From contig CAVWGP010000012.1 in assembly GCA_963754645.1 (NCBI GenBank), forward strand, positions 186,001 to 250,000: a stretch of 64,000 nucleotides of DNA, read 5' to 3'. Of this stretch, positions 1 through 7,406 are shown piece by piece. This DNA comes from CAVWGP01 sp963754645. Lineage in GTDB: Bacteria; Pseudomonadota; Alphaproteobacteria; Bin65. The notes beneath the pieces were generated by a model. That model had not been told where the DNA came from. It did not search any database and saw only the letters and a list, made by a program, of their open reading frames with translations. Position 1 is the first letter of the stretch; each line of letters opens with the position of its first letter. A program made the position numbers and the translations under genes.

Positions 1-537
1 GCTCTTCGCGACTGCAAGATACGCCCGGACGCCGCTACGCCCCCAGCAGCGCCTTGAAGGCCGCCGCGTCATCCAGCACCGAAGCCGCGCGCGGCAAGCA
101 TTCCTGGCCGAAGGCTGAACCGCAGACCTGGTGTCGCCCAGGGTCAGACCGGCGCCGTGGAAACCGGCAAGCGCGTTGGCGAATGATTGCCGCAACGCAT
201 TCGCTAGACGCTCCCAGGCGGCTTCAATCCAGCAAACCTCACCGGGCTTTGCGGTTTCCAAGGCTTTCAGCATTGCTGGAACCAGCGGCAATAGCCCATC
301 GAGGTCATTGGACCGCGCCTTCAATACGGCGATCGCGATCGCCAGCTTCTCGATCGGTTGCTGAAATGCCAAATTTCGGTCGGCCGCGACAAATGCGTCA
401 AAGCGCTGCGCGGCACGCCGGAGCAATTCACCGTCCGGGAGACCGCGCCAAGGTTTCGCTTGGGCGCTTTCCACATCATGCCCCGCCAAATGGCGCCCAA
501 AGCGCCAATCGAGGCATTCGTCGAGGCGGATTGTCAC
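1..537 (-). CDS. DUF5615 PIN-like toxin, C-terminus chimeric, runs off window
   Basis: Starts at GTG 537, which overlaps the stop of the upstream DUF433 gene (GTGA), so the two are translationally coupled. Residues 1-101 look like the DUF5615 PIN-like family: RLDEC at 4-8 with Asp6, a GHDV segment at 19-22, DGELL at 35-39, AADRNL at 51-56 with Asp53, and a LLPLVP stretch near 82-87. Asp6 and Asp53 fit the acidic metal-site residues of PIN-type nucleases. Family members usually end about where this one reads PGEV (98-101). Here the frame stays open for some 78 more codons to base 1, running through the degraded gatA 3' end, partly out of its frame. The tail is therefore probably not native. 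Likely role is an RNase toxin, inferred from family and from pairing with DUF433. Confidence 0.72.
   Translation of the reverse strand, partial: MTIRLDECLDWRFGRHLAGHDVESAQAKPWRGLPDGELLRRAAQRFDAFVAADRNLAFQQPIEKLAIAIAVLKARSNDLDGLLPLVPAMLKALETAKPGEVCWIEAAWERLANALRQSFANALAGFHGAGLTLGDTRSAVQPSARNACRARLRCWMTRRPSRRCWGRSGVRAYLAVAKS
35..165 (-). pseudogene. degraded copy of the gatA 3' end
   Basis: Read on the minus strand in the correct frame, 35-115 encodes a peptide ending DDAAAFKALLGA then stop TAG. This matches the GatA terminus EDAAAFKALPGTMAG encoded at 810-855. Bases 47-70 are identical to 831-854. Upstream, AGFHGAGLTLG resembles AGLNADGLPLG of GatA but sits about two bases out of frame with the end, so the copy is broken. 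It lies in the same orientation as gatA, 784 bp away, with the DUF433/DUF5615 pair between them. The inner boundary near 165 is approximate because similarity fades into the toxin coding sequence. Confidence 0.8.
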
Positions 538-750
538 GCCGCGCGCCGGTCCTCAACCCCTTGCTCAAGTTCGTTGAGCAAACCGATCACTTGGTCGCGG
601 CTAACGGTGCGAAATCCGGTGAGGAAATCTTCGATCGATTTGCCGGCCTTGAGGTAGTCGAACAGCGTTGCCACGGGCACACGGGTCCCGGCGAACACCA
701 ATTGCCCGCCCATGATTTCGGGCGCGCGCGATACGAACGATTTCGATCAT
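534..750 (-). CDS. DUF433 antitoxin-like protein, apparent +1 frameshift
   Basis: The segment from ATG 713 to TGA 534 (59 codons) carries the DUF433 signature: EIMGG, then FAGTRVPV, then KSIEDFL and VSRDQVI. DUF433 proteins are small helix-turn-helix-type partners of PIN-like toxins and are taken as antitoxins. Family members normally start about 12 residues earlier. ATG 750 opens MIEIVRIAR, which fits that N-terminus but is one base out of frame; the shift falls in the CG-repeat around 721-730. Removing one base gives a 71-residue protein of normal family length. The stop overlaps the GTG of the DUF5615 gene. The alternative is a short protein starting at 713. Confidence 0.7.
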
Positions 751-809
751 CGAATAATTCTATCCGATTCCAACGAAGCTTTCAATTTCCGCGCAGAGCG
801 CCGAACGCC

Positions 810-2285
810 TCAGCCCGCCATCGTCCCCGGCAGCGCCTTGAAGGCCGCCGCGTCTTCCACCGCCGCGGCCGCGCGCAGCAGGGTTTCTTCGTCGAAGGCG
901 CGGCCGATGAGCTGGAGGCCGAGCGGCAAGCCGTCGGCGTTCAAGCCCGCCGGGATCGAGATGCCGGGCAGGCCGGCGAGATTGACCGGCACCGTGAACA
1001 CGTCGTTGAGATACATGGCGATGGGGTCGTCCATGTTTTCGCCGATGGCGAAAGCGGCGTTGGGCGCGGTCGGGGTCAGCAACACGTCGACATCCTTGAA
1101 GGCCGCGTGAAGTCGTTGGCGATCAGCGCGCGCACTTTCTGCGCCTTCAGGTAATAGGCGTCGTAATAGCCGGCCGAGAGCACGTAAGTGCCGATCAGCA
1201 CGCGGCGGCGCACCTCGCGGCCGAAGCCGGCGCCGCGCGATTTCTCGTACATGTCGATGAGGTTTTCGCCATCGACGCGCAAGCCGTAGCGCACGCCGTC
1301 GTAGCGCGCGAGGTTCGACGACGCCTCGGCCGGGGCGACGATGTAATAGGCCGGCAGCGCGAGCTTGGTGTGCGGCAGGCGTCACGTCGCGGATTTCGGC
1401 GCCGGCCGCCTTGAGCCACTCGATGCCCTTCTGCCACAGCGCCTCGATCTCGGCCGGCATGCCATCGACGCGGTATTCCTTGGGAATGCCGACCTTGAGA
1501 CCTTTGACGTTGCCGGTCAGCGCCGCCTCGTAATCGGGCACCGGACGCGGCACCGAGGTCGAATCCTTGGGATCGTGGCCGGCCATGGCGCGCAGCATGA
1601 TGGCGCTGTCGCGCACGGTGCGCGTCATCGGCCCGGCCTGGTCGAGCGACGAGGCGAAGGCGACGATGCCCCAGCGCGAACAGCGCCCATAGGTCGGCTT
1701 CAAGCCGACAATGCCGGTGAACGCCGCGGGCTGGCGGATCGAGCCGCCGGTGTCGGTGCCTGTTGCGGCCAGGGCGGCGCGCGCCGCGACAATGGCCGCC
1801 GAGCCGCCCGAGGAGCCGCCGGGCACGAGCTTGCGGTTGTCGCCCTTGCGCCGCCAGGGATTTTCCACCGGGCCGAAGGCGCTGGTCATGTTCGACGAGC
1901 CCATGGCGAATTCGTCGAGGTTCGCCTTGCCCAGCATGACGGCGCCGGCCTTCCACAAATTCGCGGTAACGGTCGATTCGTAGGGCGGGATGAAATTGCC
2001 CAGAATCTTGGAGCCGGCCGTGGTCCGCGTGCCCTCGGTGCAGAACAAGTCTTTCACCGCGATCGGGATGCCTTCCATCGTGCCGGCGGCGCCACGCTTC
2101 AGGCGCTCGTCGGCGGCCTCGGCCATGGCGAGGGCGCGCTCCGGCGTCTCGGTCAGCAGCGCGTTGAGCGGGCGCGCCTGTTCCACGGCCTTGATATGGG
2201 CGGCGGCCAGTTCGCGCGCCGAAAACCGGCGCTTGGCCAATCCGTCGCGGGCCTCGGCGATGGTCAGATGGTTAAGCGCGGTCAT
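810..2285 (-). CDS. gatA: Glu/Asp-tRNA amidotransferase subunit A, two compensating frameshifts
   Basis: Amidase subunit of GatCAB, which releases ammonia from glutamine to convert misacylated Glu-tRNA(Gln) or Asp-tRNA(Asn). The amidase-signature triad is visible: Lys78 (IAVKDLF), cis-Ser158 in PGGSSGGS and Ser182 in GGSIRQPA. Length (491 codons) is normal. Between about 1380 and 1107 the frame encodes an Arg-rich stretch unlike GatA. The alternate frame over exactly that span encodes the expected family sequence (for example YGLRVDGENLI and IGTYVLSAGYYDAYY). An extra C near 1378-1380 and a missing base near 1107 restore it. The gene is probably intact in the organism. It follows gatC by 5 bp; gatB is not in the window. 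Confidence 0.93.
   Translation of the reverse strand: MTALNHLTIAEARDGLAKRRFSARELAAAHIKAVEQARPLNALLTETPERALAMAEAADERLKRGAAGTMEGIPIAVKDLFCTEGTRTTAGSKILGNFIPPYESTVTANLWKAGAVMLGKANLDEFAMGSSNMTSAFGPVENPWRRKGDNRKLVPGGSSGGSAAIVAARAALAATGTDTGGSIRQPAAFTGIVGLKPTYGRCSRWGIVAFASSLDQAGPMTRTVRDSAIMLRAMAGHDPKDSTSVPRPVPDYEAALTGNVKGLKVGIPKEYRVDGMPAEIEALWQKGIEWLKAAGAEIRDVTPAAHQARAAGLLHRRPGRGVVEPRALRRRALRLARRWRKPHRHVREIARRRLRPRGAPPRADRHLRALGRLLRRLLPEGAESARADRQRLHAAFKDVDVLLTPTAPNAAFAIGENMDDPIAMYLNDVFTVPVNLAGLPGISIPAGLNADGLPLGLQLIGRAFDEETLLRAAAAVEDAAAFKALPGTMAG
831..854. repeat. direct repeat shared with 47-70
   Basis: A 24-base exact match between the gatA 3' coding end here and the gatA relic at 47-70, in the same orientation. 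The two copies bracket the DUF433/DUF5615 pair. Confidence 0.85.
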
Positions 2286-2290
2286 GGCGG

Positions 2291-2578
2291 CTACTCCACG
2301 ACCTTCGGGACGGCGAAGAAGCCCTGCACGGTCTGTGGCGCATTGGCCAAGATTTTGTCGCGGATGCCGCCATCGGTGATTTCATCCGCGCGCATCGGCA
2401 AATTAACCTCGACGACGCTCGTCATCGGCTCGACGCCGCCGGTATCGACCGCGTTGAGCTGCTCGACCCAGGCCAAAATACCGGTCAGCTCGCCGGCCAG
2501 GGGCGTCAATTCTTCCTCGGCCACGGCCATTCGGGCGAGCCGGGCGATGCGCCGGACGGTCTTGCTGTCGAGAGCCAT
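2291..2578 (-). CDS. gatC: Glu/Asp-tRNA amidotransferase subunit C
   Basis: Small 95-residue scaffold subunit of GatCAB that wraps around GatA and steadies GatB. Family features visible: VRRIARLARMAV near the start, LTGILAWVEQLN mid-protein, a GVEPMTSV loop and a C-terminal APQTVQGFFAVPKVVE. An upstream in-frame extension to 2731 exists but is low-complexity and lacks GatC similarity, so ATG 2578 is chosen. It is first of the gatC-gatA pair. The 267-bp gap to the divergent small ORF at 2846 (2579-2845) must hold promoters for both directions; an AT-rich stretch lies near 2771-2790. Confidence 0.93.
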   Translation of the reverse strand: MALDSKTVRRIARLARMAVAEEELTPLAGELTGILAWVEQLNAVDTGGVEPMTSVVEVNLPMRADEITDGGIRDKILANAPQTVQGFFAVPKVVE

Positions 2579-2845
2579 GGTTCCTCGAATTGTCGTTGAA
2601 TCGCTTGATGTTTCAATGCCATTGCGCGGCGGGCGGACCCTATCTCGCGGCGGCCAGGCTCGCAAGTATAGCCGTCCGCGCAAGGCTAAGAGCCGGTTCA
2701 CCCCTAATTTCCCACATTTGAGTGACGCCAATCACTGCGCAACCGCGCATTCATGTCGTATTCAGGCGCAACTTGATATATAAACAGTGTCATCAGAACC
2801 ATTTAAACCCTGATCGATGGCCACGCGAGCCAAAGGAGAAGCTGA

Positions 2846-3034
2846 ATGATTTCGCAGTTCGAGGATCGCGATCGCCAAGCTGCCGGCGTGCTCGAACAGG
2901 AAATCGTTCGCACGCTTGAAAGCCTGTCCCGCCGCGTCAAGCCGCAGGAAGGCCTGCCCGGCCTGCCCGGCGCCAAGCGACCGGAAGAAGAAATCATGGT
3001 CGCGGCGCCGAGCGACGCGGCCGGCAAACAGTAA
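2846..3034 (+). CDS. small hypothetical protein upstream of ruvX
   Basis: A 62-residue ORF with a clear ribosome-binding site, AAGGAG at 2833-2838, seven bases before ATG. The product is acidic and hydrophilic, helix-forming in its first half (VLEQEIVRTLESLSRR) with a Gly-Pro rich middle, and no signal peptide or membrane segment. I do not recognise the family. It lies 40 bp before ruvX on the same strand and may be co-transcribed. The RBS argues for translation, but with no homology in view it remains hypothetical. Confidence 0.5.
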   Translation: MISQFEDRDRQAAGVLEQEIVRTLESLSRRVKPQEGLPGLPGAKRPEEEIMVAAPSDAAGKQ

Positions 3035-3074
3035 CTTCGACGGATCGAATTCGGCGCCTGGCCCGACGCGGCGC

Positions 3075-3560
3075 ATGGAACAGGCGCTGGAGACTCTCCC
3101 GCAAACACTCAAGACCGGACACCGCGTGCTCGGCATCGACCTCGGAAGCAAGACGATCGGCCTTGCCTTGTCCGATGCGACGCTCACCGTCGCCACGCCG
3201 CTCGAAACCATCGCCCGCAAGAAATTCAAGTCTGACGCCGAAGCCTTGGCGCAGATCGCCGCCGCGCGCCAGGTCGGCGCGCTGGTCTACGGACTGCCGC
3301 GCAACATGGACGGCTCCGAGGGCCCGCGCTGCCAGGCAACTCGCGAATTCGCCCGCGAGTTCGCGCGGCATTGCGCCTTGCCCTTTGCCTTCTGGGACGA
3401 ACGCCTGTCCACCGCCGCGGTCAATCGCGTGCTGATCGGCGAAGCCGACCTGTCGCGCAAGCGGCGCGCCGAAGTCGTCGACCGCGCCGCCGCCGCCTAT
3501 ATCTTGCAAGGTGCGCTCGATTTCATCGCGGCGCGGCGCGGTCGAAAGCCGGGCCGTTAG
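3075..3560 (+). CDS. ruvX: Holliday junction resolvase-like / pre-16S rRNA nuclease RuvX (YqgF)
   Basis: YqgF-fold RNase H-like nuclease, implicated in 16S rRNA 5'-end processing and suggested for Holliday junctions. Seen: GIDLGSKTIGLALSD (first catalytic Asp), VYGLPRNMDGSEG, WDERLST (Glu) and EVVDRAAAAYIL (last Asp). ATG 3075 is chosen, giving 161 residues; longer in-frame starts give an Arg/Pro-rich leader. Its stop overlaps the end of the convergent cyclase by 4 bp. Bases 3357-3470 recur, diverged, at 8500-8613, including 35 identical bases (3434-3468 versus 8577-8611). Confidence 0.9.
   Translation: MEQALETLPQTLKTGHRVLGIDLGSKTIGLALSDATLTVATPLETIARKKFKSDAEALAQIAAARQVGALVYGLPRNMDGSEGPRCQATREFAREFARHCALPFAFWDERLSTAAVNRVLIGEADLSRKRRAEVVDRAAAAYILQGALDFIAARRGRKPGR
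3434..3468. repeat. direct repeat shared with 8577-8611
   Basis: A 35-base exact match between the ruvX 3' coding region and the ruvX relic, in the same orientation and 5143 bp apart. It lies inside a longer diverged match of roughly 115-125 bp. Confidence 0.85.
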
Positions 3561-5644
3561 GTGACACCTGCCTTCCGCAGCCCTTCGATGTAGGTTTGCA
3601 TCTGCTCGGCTCGCTTGATGTAAAAGAGGTGTTCTTTCGCAAAGGCGCAGGTGAATTCGGGCTTCACCCGAAGCAGATCCTTGACCGCGCTTCCCGCCGC
3701 CATCTCGTCGCCGAGGTGACCGAGGGCGGCAACGAGATGTGCCCACGCCCAATATTGCGCATTGGGAATCTGCACGGCCCTGCGGGCCCACGACGCGGCC
3801 TCCTCGAATTCGCTCCTGAACAGGTGCGCGAGCGAGCGATAGGAGAAAAAGGCCCAGCGGAACGGGTCGTGCGGGCTCAAGCGGATGGCCATCTCGAACT
3901 GCTCGATCGCTTGATCGAGCCGGCCCTCATACGCGAGCGAGTTGCCGAGGCCGCAATAGGTCACGGCAAGGCACGGATTGAGCTCAAGGGCATATTCGAG
4001 CGCATCGATCGCGCGGTCGTACTCGCAGCGGGCGAGCCGCACGCGGCCCATCGTGAAGTAGCCATTCGCGTCCTGGTCATCGAGTTCGATGGCGCGTTCG
4101 GCTGCGCGCAGCGCTTCGTCCATCTTCGTCCGGTCCGGCGGCGAATCGAAATAGACCATGCTGAGCACGATCGCATAGGCGAGCCGCGAATGCGCGCGGG
4201 CAAGCCCGGGGTCGAGCGCGATCGCCTGGCGCATGAACTCCTGGCACCTGATATTGCTTTGCGGCGTGAACTTGTAGAACTCGGACGTGCCGAGCTGGTA
4301 GAGGTCCCAGGCTCCGAGGTTCTTGCGCGGGCGCCGTTCGGCCTTTTTCTGCTCGCTCAAGCCCAGCTCCGACTCGATGCGAGCGGCGACGAGCTCGGAG
4401 ATATCGTCCTGCAGATCGAAAATGTCGACCTTGTCGCGATCGAACCGCTCCGACCAGACGCTCTGCTCGGTCTCGGCGTCGGCGACCTGAACGGTGATGC
4501 GAAAGCGCGTGCCGGCCTTGCGCACGCTTCCGGTGACGAGATAATGCGCATTGAGCTTCTGGCCGATGGCGCGGATGCCTTCCTTGGAGCCGCGGAAGGC
4601 GAACGCCGGATTGCGGGCGATGACGGTCAACCAGCGGTTCTTGGCGAGCGCGGTCGTGATGTCCTCGGCGATGCCGTCCGCGAAGAAATCTTCGCTCGGA
4701 TCCTGGTTGAGGTTCGCGAACGGCAACACGGCGACGGACGGTTTCTTGGCCACGGTCGGCGGTGCGCGGTCCTCGCCCTTCTCTTCCGCGTCCGCGCCCG
4801 GCGCGCCGCCGTCGATCGGCGCAATGAAGCGGAAGCCTCGTCCGTGCATCGTCGCAATCGCGTGCTGCGACGCGCCGTCGTCGCCCACTGCCTTGCGCAC
4901 CGCCTTGATCTGGCTGCTCAGCGCCGCGTCCGAGACGATCCTGTTGCCCCAGATCTCGGCGAAGATCTCTTCCTTGGTCGCGGTTCGATGGCGGTTGCGC
5001 ACGAGGAACGCCAGCAGGTCGAAAGCCTGCGGTTCGAGCGGCACCCGCTCTCCCGCTTGCCGTAGCTCGAACAGCGCCGTATCCAGCTCGAAATCGCGGA
5101 ACCGGATCACATGCGCGGGCACGGCCTCGGCCGACATGTCGACGCGATAGGCGTGGATCGGCCGGCTGATATTCTTGACCATCTGTTCGCCGAGCGAGAC
5201 GAACCGGACGGGCACGTTGGCGCCGATGTGGTCGTGGACCTGCTTCGACAGCACGATCCCGCCCGGCTGGGCGAGGCTTTCGAGCCGCGCGGCAACGTTA
5301 ACCCCGTCGCCGTAGATGTCGCCGCCCTCGACGATGACGTCGCCGAGGTGAATGCCGATGCGCAGATGCAGGCCGCGCTTCGGCCCCGCCGAGCCGTTCC
5401 GCTTGGCGACCTCGCGCTGGATTTCGACGGCGCATTGGAGGGCGCCCACCACGCTCGAAAACTCGAGCAGCGCCCCGTCGCCCATCAGCTTCACCGTCCG
5501 GCCGGCATGGCGGAGGACGGCCGGATCGACGATCGTCGAACGGACGTCTTTGAGGCGCTCGAGCGTCCCTCTCTCGTCGAGCTCCATCGAGCGGCTGTAG
5601 CCGACAACGTCCATCGTGACGATCGTCGTTAGCTTTCGATCCAT
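3557..5644 (-). CDS. class III nucleotidyl cyclase with winged-helix, TolB-like and TPR domains
   Basis: A 695-residue multidomain signalling protein. Residues 1-170 are a class III adenylate/guanylate cyclase domain with metal Asp12 (MDVVGYS) and Asp56 (KLMGDG) and the DIYGDGVNVAARLE segment, so catalysis looks possible. Residues 183-276 are an OmpR-type winged helix (LEPQAFDLLAFLVRN, HGRGFRFI). Residues 303-428 are a TolB-like/FlgO-like domain (SVAVLPFANL, GSVRKAGTRFRI). From about 440 to the end are TPR repeats. No signal peptide or membrane helix. ATG 5644 follows a GAGAGAG RBS and starts directly at the cyclase domain; longer starts add an Arg-rich leader. Cyclase joined to a DNA-binding domain suggests direct coupling of nucleotide and transcription signals, which is inference. 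Confidence 0.88.
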   Translation of the reverse strand: MDRKLTTIVTMDVVGYSRSMELDERGTLERLKDVRSTIVDPAVLRHAGRTVKLMGDGALLEFSSVVGALQCAVEIQREVAKRNGSAGPKRGLHLRIGIHLGDVIVEGGDIYGDGVNVAARLESLAQPGGIVLSKQVHDHIGANVPVRFVSLGEQMVKNISRPIHAYRVDMSAEAVPAHVIRFRDFELDTALFELRQAGERVPLEPQAFDLLAFLVRNRHRTATKEEIFAEIWGNRIVSDAALSSQIKAVRKAVGDDGASQHAIATMHGRGFRFIAPIDGGAPGADAEEKGEDRAPPTVAKKPSVAVLPFANLNQDPSEDFFADGIAEDITTALAKNRWLTVIARNPAFAFRGSKEGIRAIGQKLNAHYLVTGSVRKAGTRFRITVQVADAETEQSVWSERFDRDKVDIFDLQDDISELVAARIESELGLSEQKKAERRPRKNLGAWDLYQLGTSEFYKFTPQSNIRCQEFMRQAIALDPGLARAHSRLAYAIVLSMVYFDSPPDRTKMDEALRAAERAIELDDQDANGYFTMGRVRLARCEYDRAIDALEYALELNPCLAVTYCGLGNSLAYEGRLDQAIEQFEMAIRLSPHDPFRWAFFSYRSLAHLFRSEFEEAASWARRAVQIPNAQYWAWAHLVAALGHLGDEMAAGSAVKDLLRVKPEFTCAFAKEHLFYIKRAEQMQTYIEGLRKAGVT

Positions 5645-5858
5645 GGCCTCTCTCGGTGTCGACTTCGCGCAGTTTCGTCTTTGCGGCATGCGTCTGGAGC
5701 GAGCCAAACGCCCGGCGGTCCGGCGCGGCGGAGCGGCTGCGTTCGTGCGGCAACAGTATTTGTACCGCACGACGCCTGGCAAGCTTTGCCCGCCAAGACC
5801 GGGGCTGCCCGGTCGGGTATTCGGCGCCCGCCAGCGGCCTGCGGATTCGAATTTCGCC

Positions 5859-6296
5859 TTAGCGGGCGACCTCGCCCAGCATCTCTTCGAACAACGGCGT
5901 GACCGTGCGCACCGCGTTCTCGAGATTCTTGTCCGGATAGAGCGCGGTCATGAATTTTGGGTGGAGCATCGCGATTTGCGTCTTGCCACCCTCGACATAG
6001 ATCGCGATGTTGCCGCAAGGCATCATCGCGGCCACGTGCATGCCGGCGGCGAATATGTCCTTGCCGATCGCCGGATAGCAAATTTTCACCGCGGTAACTT
6101 CGCCGCCCTTGATCTTGAAATCGGCAAGATAAAGCCACTTCCTGGCGTCCGCATAGCTCTTGATCGCGGCCACGACCTGCTCGGGCGCCTTGTCGCTGTT
6201 GCGGACCCAAAACATGTCGCCGGGCTCGCCGGCGCTCGCCGGCGATGCCATCAAGAGGAACGAAAGCGCAGCCCAAGTCCGTGCGGTTCGCGTCAT
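5859..6296 (-). CDS. exported DUF302 family protein
   Basis: A 145-residue protein with a signal peptide (about residues 1-23, ending SPASAGE) followed by a DUF302 domain: KSYADARKWLYLADFKI, ICYPAIGKDIF, MMPCGNIAIY and a C-terminal FEEMLGEV. DUF302 proteins bind small ligands or haem in some cases; the function here is unknown. ATG 6296 is preferred over GTG 6305 because AAGGAG at 6307-6312 is well spaced only for the ATG. It lies between the cyclase and cysK on the same strand with gaps over 100 bp, so it is probably a separate transcript. Confidence 0.8.
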   Translation of the reverse strand: MTRTARTWAALSFLLMASPASAGEPGDMFWVRNSDKAPEQVVAAIKSYADARKWLYLADFKIKGGEVTAVKICYPAIGKDIFAAGMHVAAMMPCGNIAIYVEGGKTQIAMLHPKFMTALYPDKNLENAVRTVTPLFEEMLGEVAR

Positions 6297-6414
6297 ATCA
6301 GACACTCCTTCGGTTGATTTCGGAATATTTGCGTCCCCGGCGTCGTGCCGGTGTGCGCGCGATCAGGGAATAGAACTATCGGCCGGACGGAAGCGTGGGC
6401 CGGCTGGCCGTGGT

Positions 6415-7404
6415 TCAGGGATCGCCGCAGCCGTCGAAAAGCGCGGTCGAAAGGTAGCGCTCGGCGCTGTCGGGCAAGACGGTGACCACCGTCAGGCCCT
6501 TCATTTCCGCGCGCTTGGCGACGCGCATAGCGGCGGCCAGCGCCGCGCCCGAGGAAATTCCGGCGGCAATGCCATCGAGCAGCGCCAGCCGGCGCGTCGT
6601 CTCGAGCGCCTCCTGATTGCCGACAAGCAGCACCTCGTCGATGAGCTTCGTGTCGAGCACCTCGGGCACGAAGCCCGCACCGATGCCTTGGATCACGTGC
6701 GGCGAGTGCTTGCCGCCCGACAGCACCGGGCTGTCCTCGGGTTCGACCGCAACGATGCGGATGGCGCAATTGCGCGCCTTCAGCACCTCCGCTACTCCGG
6801 TCAGCGTGCCGCCTGTGCCGACTCCGAGGACGACGACGTCGACGACGCCGTTGGTGTCGCGCCAAATCTCCTCGGCCGTCGTGCGCCGGTGGATTTCGGG
6901 ATTGGCCGGATGGCCGAACTGCCAGGGCATCGCCGCCTTTTCGGTCGCGGCGACGATCTCCTTCGCCTTCTCGATGGCGCCGCCGATCCCCTTCTCGCGC
7001 GGCGTCAGCGCGAGCTCGGCGCCGAGAAAGCGCATGAGCCGGCGGCGCTCGACCGAGAAACTGTCGGGCATCGTCAAGATGCAGCGATAGCCCTTCACGG
7101 CGCAGGCGAAGGCGAGGCCGATGCCGGTATTGCCCGAGGTGGGTTCGACGATGACGCTGCCGGGGCCGATCGTGCCGTCGCTCTCCATCGCCTCCAGCAT
7201 CGAGACCGCGATGCGGTCCTTGACGCTCGATGCGGGATTGAAGAACTCGAGCTTGGCCAAGACCTCGGCCTGGCACTCGGACTCTTGCGCGAATCGGCCG
7301 ATCCGCACGAGCGGCGTATTGCCGATCGTCTCGAGAACGTTGCCATAGACCCGGCCGCGGCCGGGCTTGTCGAGCAGCAATTGCGCCGCGTGGCGATCAC
7401 TCAT
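6415..7404 (-). CDS. cysK: cysteine synthase / O-acetylserine sulfhydrylase
   Basis: PLP-dependent enzyme forming cysteine from O-acetylserine and sulfide. Seen: PLP lysine in NPASSVKDRI (Lys62), the phosphate loop TSGNTG (89-94), a GVGTGGTLTG loop, and ISSGAALAAA near the C-terminus. Length 329 is slightly above the usual 310-320 because of an N-terminal addition. ATG 7404 lies two bases after the methyltransferase stop, so the pair is one transcript. An in-frame GTG at 7410 would instead overlap that stop. Pairing a methyltransferase with a CysK-fold enzyme also occurs in specialised amino-acid or thiol metabolism, so substrates other than O-acetylserine are possible. Confidence 0.9.
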   Translation of the reverse strand: MSDRHAAQLLLDKPGRGRVYGNVLETIGNTPLVRIGRFAQESECQAEVLAKLEFFNPASSVKDRIAVSMLEAMESDGTIGPGSVIVEPTSGNTGIGLAFACAVKGYRCILTMPDSFSVERRRLMRFLGAELALTPREKGIGGAIEKAKEIVAATEKAAMPWQFGHPANPEIHRRTTAEEIWRDTNGVVDVVVLGVGTGGTLTGVAEVLKARNCAIRIVAVEPEDSPVLSGGKHSPHVIQGIGAGFVPEVLDTKLIDEVLLVGNQEALETTRRLALLDGIAAGISSGAALAAAMRVAKRAEMKGLTVVTVLPDSAERYLSTALFDGCGDP

Positions 7405-7406
7405 TG

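Noticed and set aside
54..1154. 366-codon plus-strand frame over the TA pair and gatA
   Set aside because: Arg/Pro-rich shadow with no family resemblance; the minus strand carries recognisable DUF5615, DUF433 and GatA.
3371..5065. 564-codon plus-strand frame opposite the cyclase
   Set aside because: Antisense shadow typical of high-GC codon bias; cyclase, wHTH and TPR motifs are all on the minus strand.
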